This document shows, in pieces, positions 41,056 to 52,600 of a stretch of DNA of 64,000 nt. The notes under the pieces are model-generated. The model searched no databases and was not told where the DNA came from. It saw nothing but the letters and a program-made list of their open reading frames with translations. The DNA is taken from positions 993,501 to 1,057,500 of the forward strand of contig CAUEEP010000930.1 in assembly GCA_958450365.1 (NCBI GenBank). Direction: 5' to 3'. Numbering within the stretch: position 1 is the first letter of the stretch; each line of letters starts with the position of its first letter. The position numbers were made by a program, and so were the translations under genes. This DNA is from Mesorhabditis belari (taxonomy: Eukaryota; Nematoda; Chromadorea; Rhabditida; Rhabditidae).

Positions 41056-43236
41056 GGCGATTTTGGGAAGCCAAAACTTAGAACAAAATCGTCTTTTTCA
41101 GATTCCAAACCCTATTTCTAAGTGATTAATTTCACTCAAAGTTGAAATTTTCAAAATATGAGAATTTTTTCTTTTCATTAAAAGGTCAAAGACCTCTCGT
41201 GTTCAGAAAATGTCCATTTTCGTCTCAAAGTTTTCAGTTTTCTTCTCGATTCTCTTATTTCCCGTCAGTTTTGATGAAATTTCCCCAAATGTACGTTTAT
41301 TGTAAAGTAGTGCTTGACCGTTTATTGTAAAGTAATCTCTTTTCAATCGTCTCTTTTCTTCTTTTTCTCCTTTTTCTTCTTTTTCTTGTCTTTATTTTCC
41401 ACTAATAGAAGAATCAGCTTCTTTTTTTTCGTTTAGTATTAACCAATGACCTCTTAGAGTCATTTGGACTTTGTTTAGTTCAAATTTAAATCAATTGTCA
41501 TTTATTGATTTAAATCAAGCTTTAGATTGTCAAATTCGAATGCCAATTGCTTAACTTAAGCAATTCTGTTCTTGTTTTTGGCTTTAAAAGTTACCCCCCG
41601 CTTGTTTTTGGTTTAACACAGTGATCGTTTGGGTATTAGCACTTATCTATTCATCATAGCCAACTCCAGAACTCTCCATAGTTCATAGAGACAATTTTCT
41701 AGACAAAATCGGCCCAGGCAAAGTCAAAGCTCTTGGATGGATGGCTCTTGATCTTGGGCATGAATTCCCACATTTTACTTTCTAGAACATCAATCCCCTT
41801 CCAGTTTGCTTCCACTTTTTCCATCAAATTTTGGCTTTAAACTGGCTGGCTTTGGTCTTGGCTGACTTAGTCTTGTTCTTGTTCTGGTTTAGCCTCTATC
41901 TGACTTAACTTACTATTAGCTGGCTTGGTTAGTCATAGCTTTTGGCTTTTGGCCTTGATCTTGGCCTTGGTCAGTCCGGTTGTCATAAACTGTTTTTTTT
42001 TCTACTTTCTGAAGCCAGAAGGCTTCAAAAAAAGCGAAAAATTGATGAATTACCAGTTTTTCGTTTAAGAATTGGCTAAGCAGTCTAATCGTGACTGTCA
42101 TCACCTCATTTCATTCTCCTTTTTCTTTTTCTTTTTCTGTTTCTTTTCATTCTCCTTTTTCTTTTTCTTTTCTTTCTTTTCCATTCAATCATTTCACTCA
42201 ATCAAGAGGTCGACCTCAATAAAAAGAGGAAAACGTTCTCATATCCTTTTTCTCTTTCTTTTTTCTTTCTTTTCTCTTTTCTTTTCCTTTCTCAAGAGTT
42301 AACCACTCTCTCTTTTCCCTCAAATGAACTTTTAGCCCTTTTAGCCCTTTTAGCCCTTTTAGCCCTTTTAGCCCTTTCTTGCTTCAATCTTTCCCACTTT
42401 CATAAGACAAAGCCGCGGAGATCATTTCGATTTCTTTAGAGTTTCAACTTTGAAGAAGAGTTCCTGCGATTTTCTCTTTGATTTTCTCATCAGATCATTG
42501 ATTGATTTGAACGAATTTAGCAATTCTGATATTCTGGCTGAAGTTACAGGGTTTGTATTGCCGGTTACAGGACTTGATTGTCTGTACCTTTATTGAGATC
42601 TCTATGTACCTTTTACCTATATCTGCCCAAGAGTTTCTGTGATTTCCTCTTTGATTTCCCGTTTTCTCATCAGATCATTGATTGATTTGAACGGGTTTCG
42701 TATTCTGGTATTCTAGCTGAAGTTACAGGGCTTGATTGTCTCTACCTTTATTGAAATTTCTGTCAACCTTTTACCTATACCTGTCCAAGAATCGATTTCC
42801 ACTTTTAAGATTCTCTTGTTCCTTGTTTTCAAGACTTTTGTTGCCTTATCTGGACCTGTACTTATATATTCCTGTACTTTACTTAACGAAGGTTATGTAA
42901 AGAAAGTTCAGAAGAAAGTTAAAAGAAAGTAAGTTAGTTTAGAAGAAAACTAGATTTTTTTTTCTCCTCACTTTTAGAGATCTCTTGATTCTCAGGTGAT
43001 CGACGATTTACTGATCTTTCGTGGATTGACCTTCAAATCTTTTCCCTTTCATATCAATCAATCAATCAACACTTTAAATCATAAATTTTAAATGTCCTTT
43101 AAAGTTTTATCGGAGTTAATTCCATAAAATCTATCTTCAAGAAGGAAAAACATAATGAATGAAATTAACATTTCGACAAGGAAGATAGATTGTTGGTTTA
43201 TGTGTTCTTAGTTTATGATGTGATAAAGCTACTGAT
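41056..43236. other. No gene; low-complexity and a 200-bp tandem duplication
   Basis: Contains pyrimidine-rich tracts (41340-41400, 42110-42300), agcccttttagccctttt (42333-42378), cttggtcttgg-like text (41850-41970), and a tandem duplication of about 200 bp (42463-42620 and 42637-42790, attgattgatttgaacg). No splice-bounded coding frame was found. Confidence 0.5.
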
Positions 43237-43239
43237 AAT

Positions 43240-43312
43240 GTCAGCTGACTGGTTTGGAGTCAACTAATCGAGTCTTGTCTACTAATCGAAAGGTTAAGGC
43301 TTCGATTCTCGT
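43240..43312 (+). tRNA. tRNA-like element, degenerate
   Basis: The D-arm-like agctgactggtttgg and the T-arm-like ggcttcgattctcg are spaced as in a tRNA. The middle (gtcttgtctactaatcg) is clearly related to the tRNA-like unit at 62547-62617 (gtcttgtctcttagtcg). It is a third member of that family and too decayed to assign. Confidence 0.4.
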
Positions 43313-43414
43313 AAGAAAATAGTTTCTAATCTCTCATTTATCTGGAGTTTTTTTTTTTTCATTCAATGATAGCAATGTTCTTCAAGAGAGCTCACTTCTG
43401 GTGCACTGGATTCA

Positions 43415-43695
43415 GCTCAGCCTAAGCCTAAGCCTAAGCCTAAGCCTGAGCCTGAGCCTGAGCCTGAGCCAAGCCTAAGCCTGAGCTTAAACCTAAGCCT
43501 AAGCTTGAGCCTCAGCTAAGCCTGGGCTAAGCCTGAGCCTAAGCCTGAGCCTGAGCCTGAGCCAAGCCTAAGCTTAAGCTTAAGCCTAAGCCTGAGCTAA
43601 GCAGAAGCCTAAGCCAAGCCTAAGCCTAAGCCAAGCCTGAGCCAAGCCCGAGCCAAGCCTAAGCCTAACCCTAAGCCTAAGCCAAGCCTAACCCC
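43415..43695. repeat. Interstitial telomere-like array, degenerate (GCCTAA)n
   Basis: About 45 hexamers of gcctaa/gcctga with slips. TTAGGC is the nematode telomere repeat and gcctaa is its complement. The orientation is uniform. It is flanked by unique AT-rich DNA, not by a chromosome end. Confidence 0.85.
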
Positions 43696-43699
43696 AAGC

Positions 43700-45480
43700 C
43701 GTAGCTTGAAACCGAATCTCGACAAAATGACTCATAAAAAGGGTTCTTCGATCTTTAAATCCATTTTCTCTTCTTCAAAACCCATCGAAATGACAATTTG
43801 TGACGTGTGCTCGTAGCGTTCTCCAATCTTTTCAAATCCTTTTCTTTTCAAATCTTCTCTACATTTCTCTCTCAGATTTTTCAACAAATCTATCTTTTTT
43901 TCTTAAATCTCCCCCCCAGTTGGCTAAGTTTTAAATAAGACTGAGAGATTTACAGAAAAATATTGCCAATGATCGGGAAATGTTGAGAGAAAACGGGAAC
44001 AGAAAAGTTTTTGACTTTTTTTTTCAGTCAACGATTTCTTTAAAGATTTTGAAGAAATTTAGAGCAATGTTTTGGATAAATTTCAATTTTTAAATCCAAT
44101 TTTTATCGAATTTTAAACCTCAAGCATTTCTCGATCATTTTAGAATCATTTCGTTTATTTTTTATAATTGAAAATGAGCTTCTCATTGTATTCTAAGCCT
44201 AAACGTAAACGCACCCTTCCTGGTCCATTCAATTCGATTTTTATTTAAACCTTTTACTCTTTAAGCGTCTAAATCCGTAAATGAGCCTCTCCTGGCGCAC
44301 CTTGATCGTTTAGAATTGACTCTTCTGAGTTCTTTGAGTGTATGTTCGCGCTAAAGTATCTATCTAAACGCACTCCTTCTGGCGCACTTTTTCCTTCTTT
44401 TTAGCTTGTTCTTTGAGGGTACTTTGTGCTGAAAAGTGTACTTTGTGCTTTCGGGTAAATGCACCGTATCTGGCGCACTCATTTCTTAATCGTTTATCGA
44501 ATTCCTAAGTGTACTTTATGTTGAAATAATCATCTAAACGTGCTCTATTTCTTTGTTTGTCTAAACGCATCTCTCCTGGCGCACTAGTTGATTGGATTGG
44601 ATTAAAAGTCTTCGAAAATGCTTGAATTTCATTTTATTATCATCGAAAATGAGCTTCTGAGTGTGTTCTAAGTCTAAACGTAAACGCACCCTTCCTGGTC
44701 CATTCAATTCGATTTTTACTTTAACTTTTTGCTCTTTGAGCGTCTAAACGTCGTAAACGTCGTAAACGCATCTTTCCTGGCGCACGTTGATCGTTTAGAA
44801 TTGACTCTTCTGAGTTCTTTCAGTGTACCTAGAAATCTTTCACTTTTTAATAAAAAGCGAGAAAAATTGCGGTTTTCATAGAAAATTTAAAAGTTTTCTT
44901 TACATCTTTCATTTATAAAACCTCAAAAAACTCTGATAAATTTGATTTTAGAATCTTTTTCTTTCATTTTCTTTCACTTTTCTTTCATTTTTCTTTCATT
45001 TTCTTTCATTTTCTTTTATTTTCTTTCATTTTTCTTCTCTTTCAATCCTCCCAAAACTGAAAATCTTTACTTTAAAAAGATTTTTCTATGAAAAAACGAA
45101 AATTGCCCTTTTTCCGGCCTTTTTCATGCGCTTTTAAGCTTTTTAGACCAAAGTAGAGAATTCTCTTCTTCTTTCAAATACCGGAAACTCATTTTTTTCT
45201 TTCTCTTTTTTTGAGTATATTCTCAAACTTCGTCATTTGTGCCATTGTTTGTTCAATTTTTGAAATACTTACCTTTTTAATTACTTGATCTACTCTAAAG
45301 TCAAGCAATCAAGCAGATCTGGCTTGATCACGATCAGAAATAGTGAACCTGCGCCAGAGGGAGTACGTTTGCAAAAAGCTTGACGCTCTCTCTATGAAAA
45401 TTCGCTTCTGTTAGATCGATATTGGGAAGATTTAGTGTTACTTTGAGACAAAGCAATCGTTTATGTTTTTTTTGCGTTCC
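43700..45480. other. No gene; tandemly duplicated segment with the dispersed 45-nt motif
   Basis: 44160-44345 and 44640-44825 are duplicates (gaaaatgagcttct, taaacgtaaacgcaccctt, gttctttgagtgta). Motif copies occur near 44203, 44290, 44370, 44410-44480, 44555 and 44690-44785. ctttcatttt microsatellite lies at 44958-45035. Confidence 0.6.
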
Positions 45481-45483
45481 CAG

Positions 45484-45772
45484 TTGCACTTGGGTAATTA
45501 AACTGGCTGATGGCGTTTTCCGTGGATCCTATCCCTAGGCAGTGTGCCAGACGCTGCTTTTTCCTACCAGCGACAGGGAAAGAACGCACTCCATTGATTT
45601 GCTTTACAATGGAGCCTTCTATGTGCTTTCCCACGACTGTGGGCCTTCTGGCAAATCAACCTGCCAGACTTGGGTAATTAAACCGGTCAAGGGCCTTCCC
45701 GCAGCACCTATCCAGGGGCAGTGTGCCAGACGCCGCTTTTTCCTACGAGCGACAGGGAAAGAACGCACAGTG
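45484..45772 (+). repeat. Two copies of the acttgggtaattaaaccg repeat, direct
   Basis: 45487-45592 and 45666-45772, both with gtgtgccagacgc and the aaagaacgcac end. At 45818-45862 a partial gtgccagatggagagcgatt copy of the variant form follows. Confidence 0.85.
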
Positions 45773-46626
45773 CTGATTTTCAAGGTCAAGAATTGAAAAG
45801 GCAGGTAAACAAAGCTTGTGCCAGATGGAGAGCGATTGTGGGCGTGCACAAAGATCACCTCTCCAGTCATTTACAGAGCATTTTTTTTCTCTAGCATTCT
45901 TTGAAAAGAATGAATTTGAAATTTTCAGATTTTTCTAATCAAACTCCCTTGAGACTTGTGAAATCGTTGAGAATTCAGAAATTCGATTTCAATTTCCAAT
46001 TTGCTTTGCTCAATTTCCAATTTGCGCAAACACATGTACCCAGAATGTACTTTAAATTTTCGGAAATTTCTTTTTTTCCAATTTTTTGTCATTTTCGGCT
46101 TTCTAGGCTCAATGAAGCATGAAAATTTCGAAAATTTTACGAAAACCAATTTTTCTTTTTTTTTTGAAACTATAGATCATCTACAATTCTTTTTTAAAAT
46201 TTAAGAATTATGCTAAAAGGCTTCTTAGATAAAGCCTAAGCTTTAGCTAAGAAGAAGAAGAAAAAAACCCCCTTGTTTTTCATTTTCTTTTACGAATTTT
46301 TAACAACGTATTTCCCCACGGTTTCTCAGTGTCTACGAATTGTTAAATGGGAAAATTTCTGTGGACAACAACATTTTCTGGAAATAATTGGCTCGTGATC
46401 TTCAGCTAAAGCTGAAGTAAATATTTACGGAAATTTTTGATGGACTGGCGATTGTTAGCTATTTTTTTGTTCCATCTTGCAGAAAATTGATAATCATTTA
46501 GCTTCATTTTCAAACACTTAGCATAATGAACAGACACTAAACCTTATGCTGACAGCTTAGTGAGCCAGATAACGAGTGTTTCTAATTCAATTTTTAACTC
46601 GAAATCTTCCTCTCATAAATTTCAAG

Positions 46627-46890
46627 CAACTTGGGTAATTAAACCGGGCGAGCAAGAGCTGGAGCAAATGGAAGGGGTATCTATCTGCAGCATGTGCCAG
46701 ATGGAGAGCGATTGTGCGCGCGCACAAAGACCACTTCCTAGTCCCTTGATCCGGGATTTTTTGCTTTGAACATGGCTCCAAAATGAGATTTTGAGCCAGA
46801 AATTTGTACACAGGGGTTTTCGGGGTCGGAGAATCGATTAATTGGGTTCATTTCAACCGTTAATCAGTAAAAAGTCCGCAATATACGATC
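46627..46890 (+). repeat. Variant repeat: acttgggtaattaaaccg head with gtgccagatggagagcgatt body
   Basis: Shares its head with the common family but its body and tail with the 59466-59812 and 61013-61362 repeats (gcgcgcacaaagaccac, tttgtacacaggggttttc, aatcagtaaaaagtc). It links the two families. Confidence 0.8.
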
Positions 46891-48017
46891 TTTCTTTGAA
46901 CGTTTTCGTAATTTTAACTTAGTGAATGCACTTACTTCAATAAATCTACTACAAAAGCCTTCAATTCCAAAAGATTCTTCAAGAAATTGGCTCTTTTCTT
47001 AAAGATCTCATCATTCTGAATCCAGCTAGCATTCCTGAATCCAGCTAGCATTTCTGAATCCAGGAATTTCTATGGGAATTCATTTTAAAGCTTTTTAAAC
47101 CCAAATTTTGATCATTGCTACCATTTTTCGGTTTTATCTTAATAAATCTACTGCAAAAGCCTTCAATTCCAAAAGATTCTTCAAGAAATTCATCAAGAGG
47201 CTCTTTTCGAATCTTCGAAAAGATTTTCTGAAGAATTTTTGGGTTTTTTGAAAGATTTTGCTATTTATTAAGCAATATTGAATAACCAAATTGATCGAAT
47301 TTCCCTTGAATGCTCATTGAATGGCTAAGAATCGAAATTTAAATCAAAAATTTTTGAATTATGACAAAAGATTTGCTAAAAATACCTTAAAAAAACCGTA
47401 AATTGAACTTAGTTTTTCTTTGATTTTCTTTCAAGAAATAACACGAATTTCCCCGTGCAAAATGCACAAATTTACTCTCTTTATTTGTTTTATTTGTTTA
47501 TTTCCCGATTTCGCCTCTGTTTTTGTTTTTGAGATTGTTTGATTTCATTATAAACAACTCTAATTACTTCAAATATCGTAAAAATAACAGATTTTCTTGC
47601 AAATGATGGACGTGGACCATTTCCAACGTGCTTTCTCCAACTTCTGCAGTTCTTTGATTTATTGAATGGCTAAGAATCGAAATTTTGATTCTTCTTTGAT
47701 TTCTTTATTTCTTTATTTCTTTTCACTCGCCTGATTGAGTATCTCCTTTCCTAGACCAAATTTGCTTCTTTATTCTGAAAAAAAGAGAAAAAAGAATTTG
47801 TTTAGTCTCTTAGAATCAATCTGGACTCTTTTCCTTTCCTTTCCTCATTCTTAAGCTTTCCTTTTGTCTTTTCCTTTCACTGATCACTCGCTCGACTTGG
47901 AGATGAGCTTTCACAAACGAAACGATTTTCAGGGAACAGAAACGTTTTTCTAAACCTGTCACGATCATTGTAAAACTGAATTGAATCTAAAAAAAATGTT
48001 TATATTCGAAATTTTTC

Positions 48018-48262
48018 GACTTTGTTTGGTTGAAAGTAGACTTTGTTTAGTTAAAAGTCGACTTTCCCAGTTGAAAAGTAGACTTTGTTTGGTTAAAAGT
48101 AGATTTTGTTCAGATGAAAGTAGGCTTTATTTAGTTAAAAGTAGACTTTGTTTGGTTAAAAGTAGAATTCAGTTAAAAGTAGGCTTTGTTCAGTTAAAAG
48201 TAGGCTTTGTTTAGTTAAAAGTAGGTTTTATTCAGTTAAAAGTAGACTTTCTCGGTTGAAAA
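48018..48262. repeat. Minisatellite, ~20-nt unit gttaaaagtagactttgttt
   Basis: About 12 imperfect copies. It explains the CLVKSRL-type frame over it, which is not a gene. Confidence 0.9.
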
Positions 48263-48892
48263 GTAGTCTTTACCATTTCATTTCCAATCTCTTTCGAAAT
48301 TTTTGATTCTCTAGTCTCAAGCAAGACTCTAAACCTGTCCAGCAACTAGAAATTAACGAAATTTGACCCGAAATCTAGAATATTTTGAAATTTTCAATCA
48401 GAAGTTTGAATAAAACTCTAGATTTCTCTAGATTATCGCTAAATTTTTTGAATGAAACCAAATTTTCTTTCAAAATCGATCCCTTTTAATTAGTTCTGAT
48501 CAAAAATTCGCTTAATTTTGCCTCCAAAAAATTAGCTTACTAATCGAGATTTTTACTGAGCTATCCATTCAACAATTCTGCGTCATTTGATTGAATATCT
48601 TTTCTTTTCTAGCCGATTTTCGTATAGCATTTTTTTCATCGTTTTTCAGCTCTTTCTTGCTTTTTCAGCTCTTTCCATTTGCTCATGAAAATTCTATAAA
48701 ATATTTCTTCCATTTGCCACATAAATTCTCTGCACACCAAATTGCTAGGCTTATTTCAAAAAAATAGCAGATTTGGTTTTTTAAACTCAACCAGTGTTCT
48801 TTGTGCTCCGCCACTTTTTTCTATGAGCGATAGGGAAAGAACGCACAGTGGTCATTCATTGCTGACTACGACGTTTCTTAATCGCCGCCTCA

Positions 48893-49278
48893 AACTTGGG
48901 TAATTAAACCGACTGATGTGGATTTCCCCCGTCCTACCCGGGGACCGTGTGCCAGACGCTGCTTTTTCTCACGAGCGACATGGAAAGAACGCACAGTAGT
49001 CATTGCTGACTACGACGTTTCTTAATCGCCGCCTCAAACTTGGGTAATTAAACCGACTGCGCTGGATTTCCCCCATGCTACCCGGAGGCCGTGTGCCAGA
49101 CTTGCTTTTTCTCACGAGGAATGGAAAGAACCACAGAGTCATTGCTGACTACGACGTTTCTTAATCGCCGCCTCAAACTTGGGTAATTAAACCGACTGCG
49201 CTGGATTTCCCCCATGCTACCCGGAGGCCGTGTGCCAGACGTTGCTTTTTCTTACGAGCGACAGGAAAAGAACGCACA
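48893..49278 (+). repeat. Tandem array of three acttgggtaattaaaccg repeats (~145-bp period)
   Basis: Units begin at 48893, 49037 and 49180. The linker cattgctgactacgacgttt cttaatcgccgcc is included in the period, so the array is a small satellite. A partial unit (48828-48850) precedes it. Confidence 0.9.
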
Positions 49279-49602
49279 TCGCACATCATTGGTTGATTTT
49301 TTAAGCTCAACCAGTGTTCTCTGTGCTCCTGGTAAACGAAACCTTTCTAGTGAACTTAATTCTTCAATTTCTTTCAGCAATGATAATAAAAATGAAGAAT
49401 CAAATGCCAGAAAGGCACAAAGCCACAAATTAAAGCACAAAGTAAACCTCTTCAACAAAAAATCTTTTTTTTTATATCTTTATTACAAATTATTATATTA
49501 TTTTTATTGTTTTTATTGTTTTATTGTTTTATTGTTTTATTATCTTATAAAATTCTTATTCTTTAAAGCATAAAATTGAAAATTTCAGAAAATTTCACAA
49601 AA

Positions 49603-52600
49603 ATGTATCACGAGACGATGTTCCGATGCACGGCGTGGTTCAAGGAAAAAAATCATTTACTCCACGTGAGTTTACTAAGAGTTTACTAAAAAAAATCATT
49701 TACTACAAGATTTTCTAATAAAGACAAGACAAGACAAGATTTTCTAATCAAATTTTATCCAAAATTTTATCGAAACTCTTATCTAAACTTTCTTTAATCA
49801 CTTTCAAATCACAAAATATCATTCTAATATCATTTCTAATATCATTTCTAATATCATTCTCATTTCTAATCATTATATCATTCTCATTATATCATTCTTA
49901 TTTCTAATATCTAAAAACTTTCCCAAACTTTCCCTGATTTCTGACATTCGAAAGTGGTTTGTTGGGAATGTTTTTTAGAAAATCGTCAAGTGCATTTTCG
50001 TACAGACACTTGTGAGGAAAGGATCTTGAAAGGGAAAATTCCCCTTTCAAAATCTGAACACGATTTCATTAGCTTTTTCATTTCATTAAGCTAAAGCTAA
50101 AGCCAAGCTAAAGCCAAGCTAAAGATCGTTCTTTTCCTATGCAAATTTCAGTTCGAATTTCTTTTTATTGCTTTATTTTGATTGATTCACCGATTCTAAA
50201 AGAAAATTTCCGAAATTTCCCTTGCTCATAACTGAGATAAACTCGTCGGATTCCAAATTTACCGTAAAAGAAAGCCTTTAACTTTACAGAATGACCTTAA
50301 ATTTCGGAAATTTGTTTTAGAATCGGTAAATAAAGCAATAAAAAGAAATTCCAACTGAAATTAAGGCAAATCAAGTCGAAAATAGTCGAAAATAGTCGAA
50401 AATAGTCGAAAATATGACAGATTGCTTAAAGTTTATTATATTTTTATATTCATTCTTATATCTATATAGCTTTATTCATTTTAACAACATTTTTACATTT
50501 ATATTCGAATTTTTAGCCGAATCGGTCGACTCTAAGAAAAATTAGAGCCTTTTTGCGTCTTAAACTTGGGTAATTAAACCGAATGGGATGGATTTCCCCC
50601 GGTCCTACCCGGGCGCAGTGTGCCAGACGCCGCTTTTTCTAATGAATGTCAGGGAAAGAACGCACAGTGGTCATTCAGTAAAACAGGCTGAGGTGGTTTT
50701 CACCCGGGGGCAGCATGCCATATGATGCTTTTTCCTACGAGCGATAGGGCGAAAACGCACAGTCGTCATCGTGCTTTGTTTTAAGTCATGAGGTTTGTTA
50801 AACGGGTCCTCAAACTTGGGTAATTAAACCGGCAGAGCCCGTTTCCCGCAGCCCCTATTCTGGGACCGTGTGCCAGACGCCGCTTTTTCTCACGAAAGAC
50901 ATGGAAAGAACGCACGGTGGTGATTGCTGACTACGAGGTTTGTTAATCGGCGCCTCAAATTTGGGTAATGAAACCGACTGGGGTAGATTTCCCCCCGTCT
51001 TACCCCGGGACCGTGTGCCAGACGCCGCTTTTTCTGACGAGAGACATGGAAAGAACGCACAAATAGTGTCCTAGTAAAGATTGAGTGCACCAGAAACGGT
51101 GGGTTTTCACAAATACAAAGCACAAAGTGCAAAAAAAACATCGGACATCGATTTTTGATTACTGATAGCATTATTGGCTGAATATTAAATGCTTGAAATA
51201 TTCAAAAGAATCTGGATAAAGAAAATTGAGGCAAAGAAGGAAATTGGCGAAGAATTGTCAAAGAATTGTAAGAATTGTAAGCATTGTGAAAGACTTCTCA
51301 CAAATCCTTTTCGATTTCATGTAATAGAGCAAAAACACTCGCTCATTTCCCCCTTTCATTGTATAAAAAAAAGGAAACGGGCAGCGTATTATTTGTGTTT
51401 CTATTTGTATCCTCACAAATTGTTTGCTCAGTTTGGGACTGATGCCCATTTTTGCCTCTTTTTTACCCTCTACAAAGGGGAAATCCTACCCGTTTTCCAA
51501 ATTTTTACACTTTCTAGTGCTTTTCGAGATTCCAAACAACTGGATTCGTTGAATTTCTTCTCGAATTTCATTAAAACTAGTAAATAAACGCTTGGAAATT
51601 GTTGTAAATTGTTGTAAAGCGAGTTTTTTTTTGATGAAACTTATCACAGATGAAACTTACTTTACTTTACTTTACTTTACCTACTTTACTTACTTTACTT
51701 ACTTTACTTACTTTACTTACTTTACTTACTTTACTTACTTTACTTACAGTACTTTTACCACTCTTTTCTAAATCATTTTCATCAATCAAATCCTTGTCTT
51801 TTTGTTAAATCTATGACTAATTTCTTATTACTCATTTATCCTCTTTTTTTCAGCTCTTACAATTAGCCCTCAACTCTTACATTTCATTTCATTTTCTTTG
51901 CCTTTTCATTGAAAGTAAATAAAGCGAGAAATTGATCAAATGAACGGAAAAGCTTTATATAACTAGGATCATTTCTGTAATTCGTCGAATTTATTCTTTA
52001 ATATTTCATAAATATTGTTTAGCTCTAGAATTTGAATCACCGTTTTTCAAGAATGAAAAACGGTGCATTTGTAAATAAAAAAACGAGTGAACTCTATTGA
52101 ATCAAAGACAACGTTTACTATAGTTTACTATAGTTTACTATAGTTTACTATACTGTGCTACAGCTGTGTTACTGTAAAGACAAGTTCGACTTTTTTGTGA
52201 TCTTACAGAAATTGAGAGAATAGAGATTGAGAAAGCTTAATAATAAGATTTATTCTAGTAGCTAGTCTTTTTATAACTATTAAATCATACTTTACGACTA
52301 CAAATGATTCTGGTTGGCTACAGTATGCTTAGTTTGAATCGAAGATCCTCTAGATACATGATTGAATTGGATTACAGTTAGTTTGAGTAGAAGATCCTCT
52401 AGGTACATAGATTTTGATGAATCCAGAAGATTTTGATTCTAGAAATGATGAATTTCATTCAAAAATCGAAGAAAAATCGAAGAAATCCAAGAAATCCAGC
52501 TTACTGTAATTCAATTCAAAATTTAAATCGCTTTTTACACAAAATTCTTTTGTAGGAAGCTTTTGCACGAAAGCTTTTGTACGAAAGCTTTTGTATGAAA

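Noticed and set aside
43415..43695. A true chromosome end
   Set aside because: The telomere-like units are degenerate and followed on both sides by unique sequence and genes.
47981..48214. Frame with repeated CLVKSRL
   Set aside because: Translation of the 20-nt minisatellite at 48018-48262, where a unit length close to a multiple of three keeps the frame open.
48893..49278. Known structural RNA such as 5S rRNA, U snRNA or SL RNA in the tandem array
   Set aside because: I looked for 5S boxes, an Sm site with the SL exon, and U-rich terminators. None fits, so it is left as an unexplained repeat.
50890..51171. ORFs over the acttgggtaattaaaccg repeats (also 3186-3592, 40277-41039, 45542-45870, 53045-53344)
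   Set aside because: The reading frame differs from copy to copy and stops fall at random, so the repeat is not coding.
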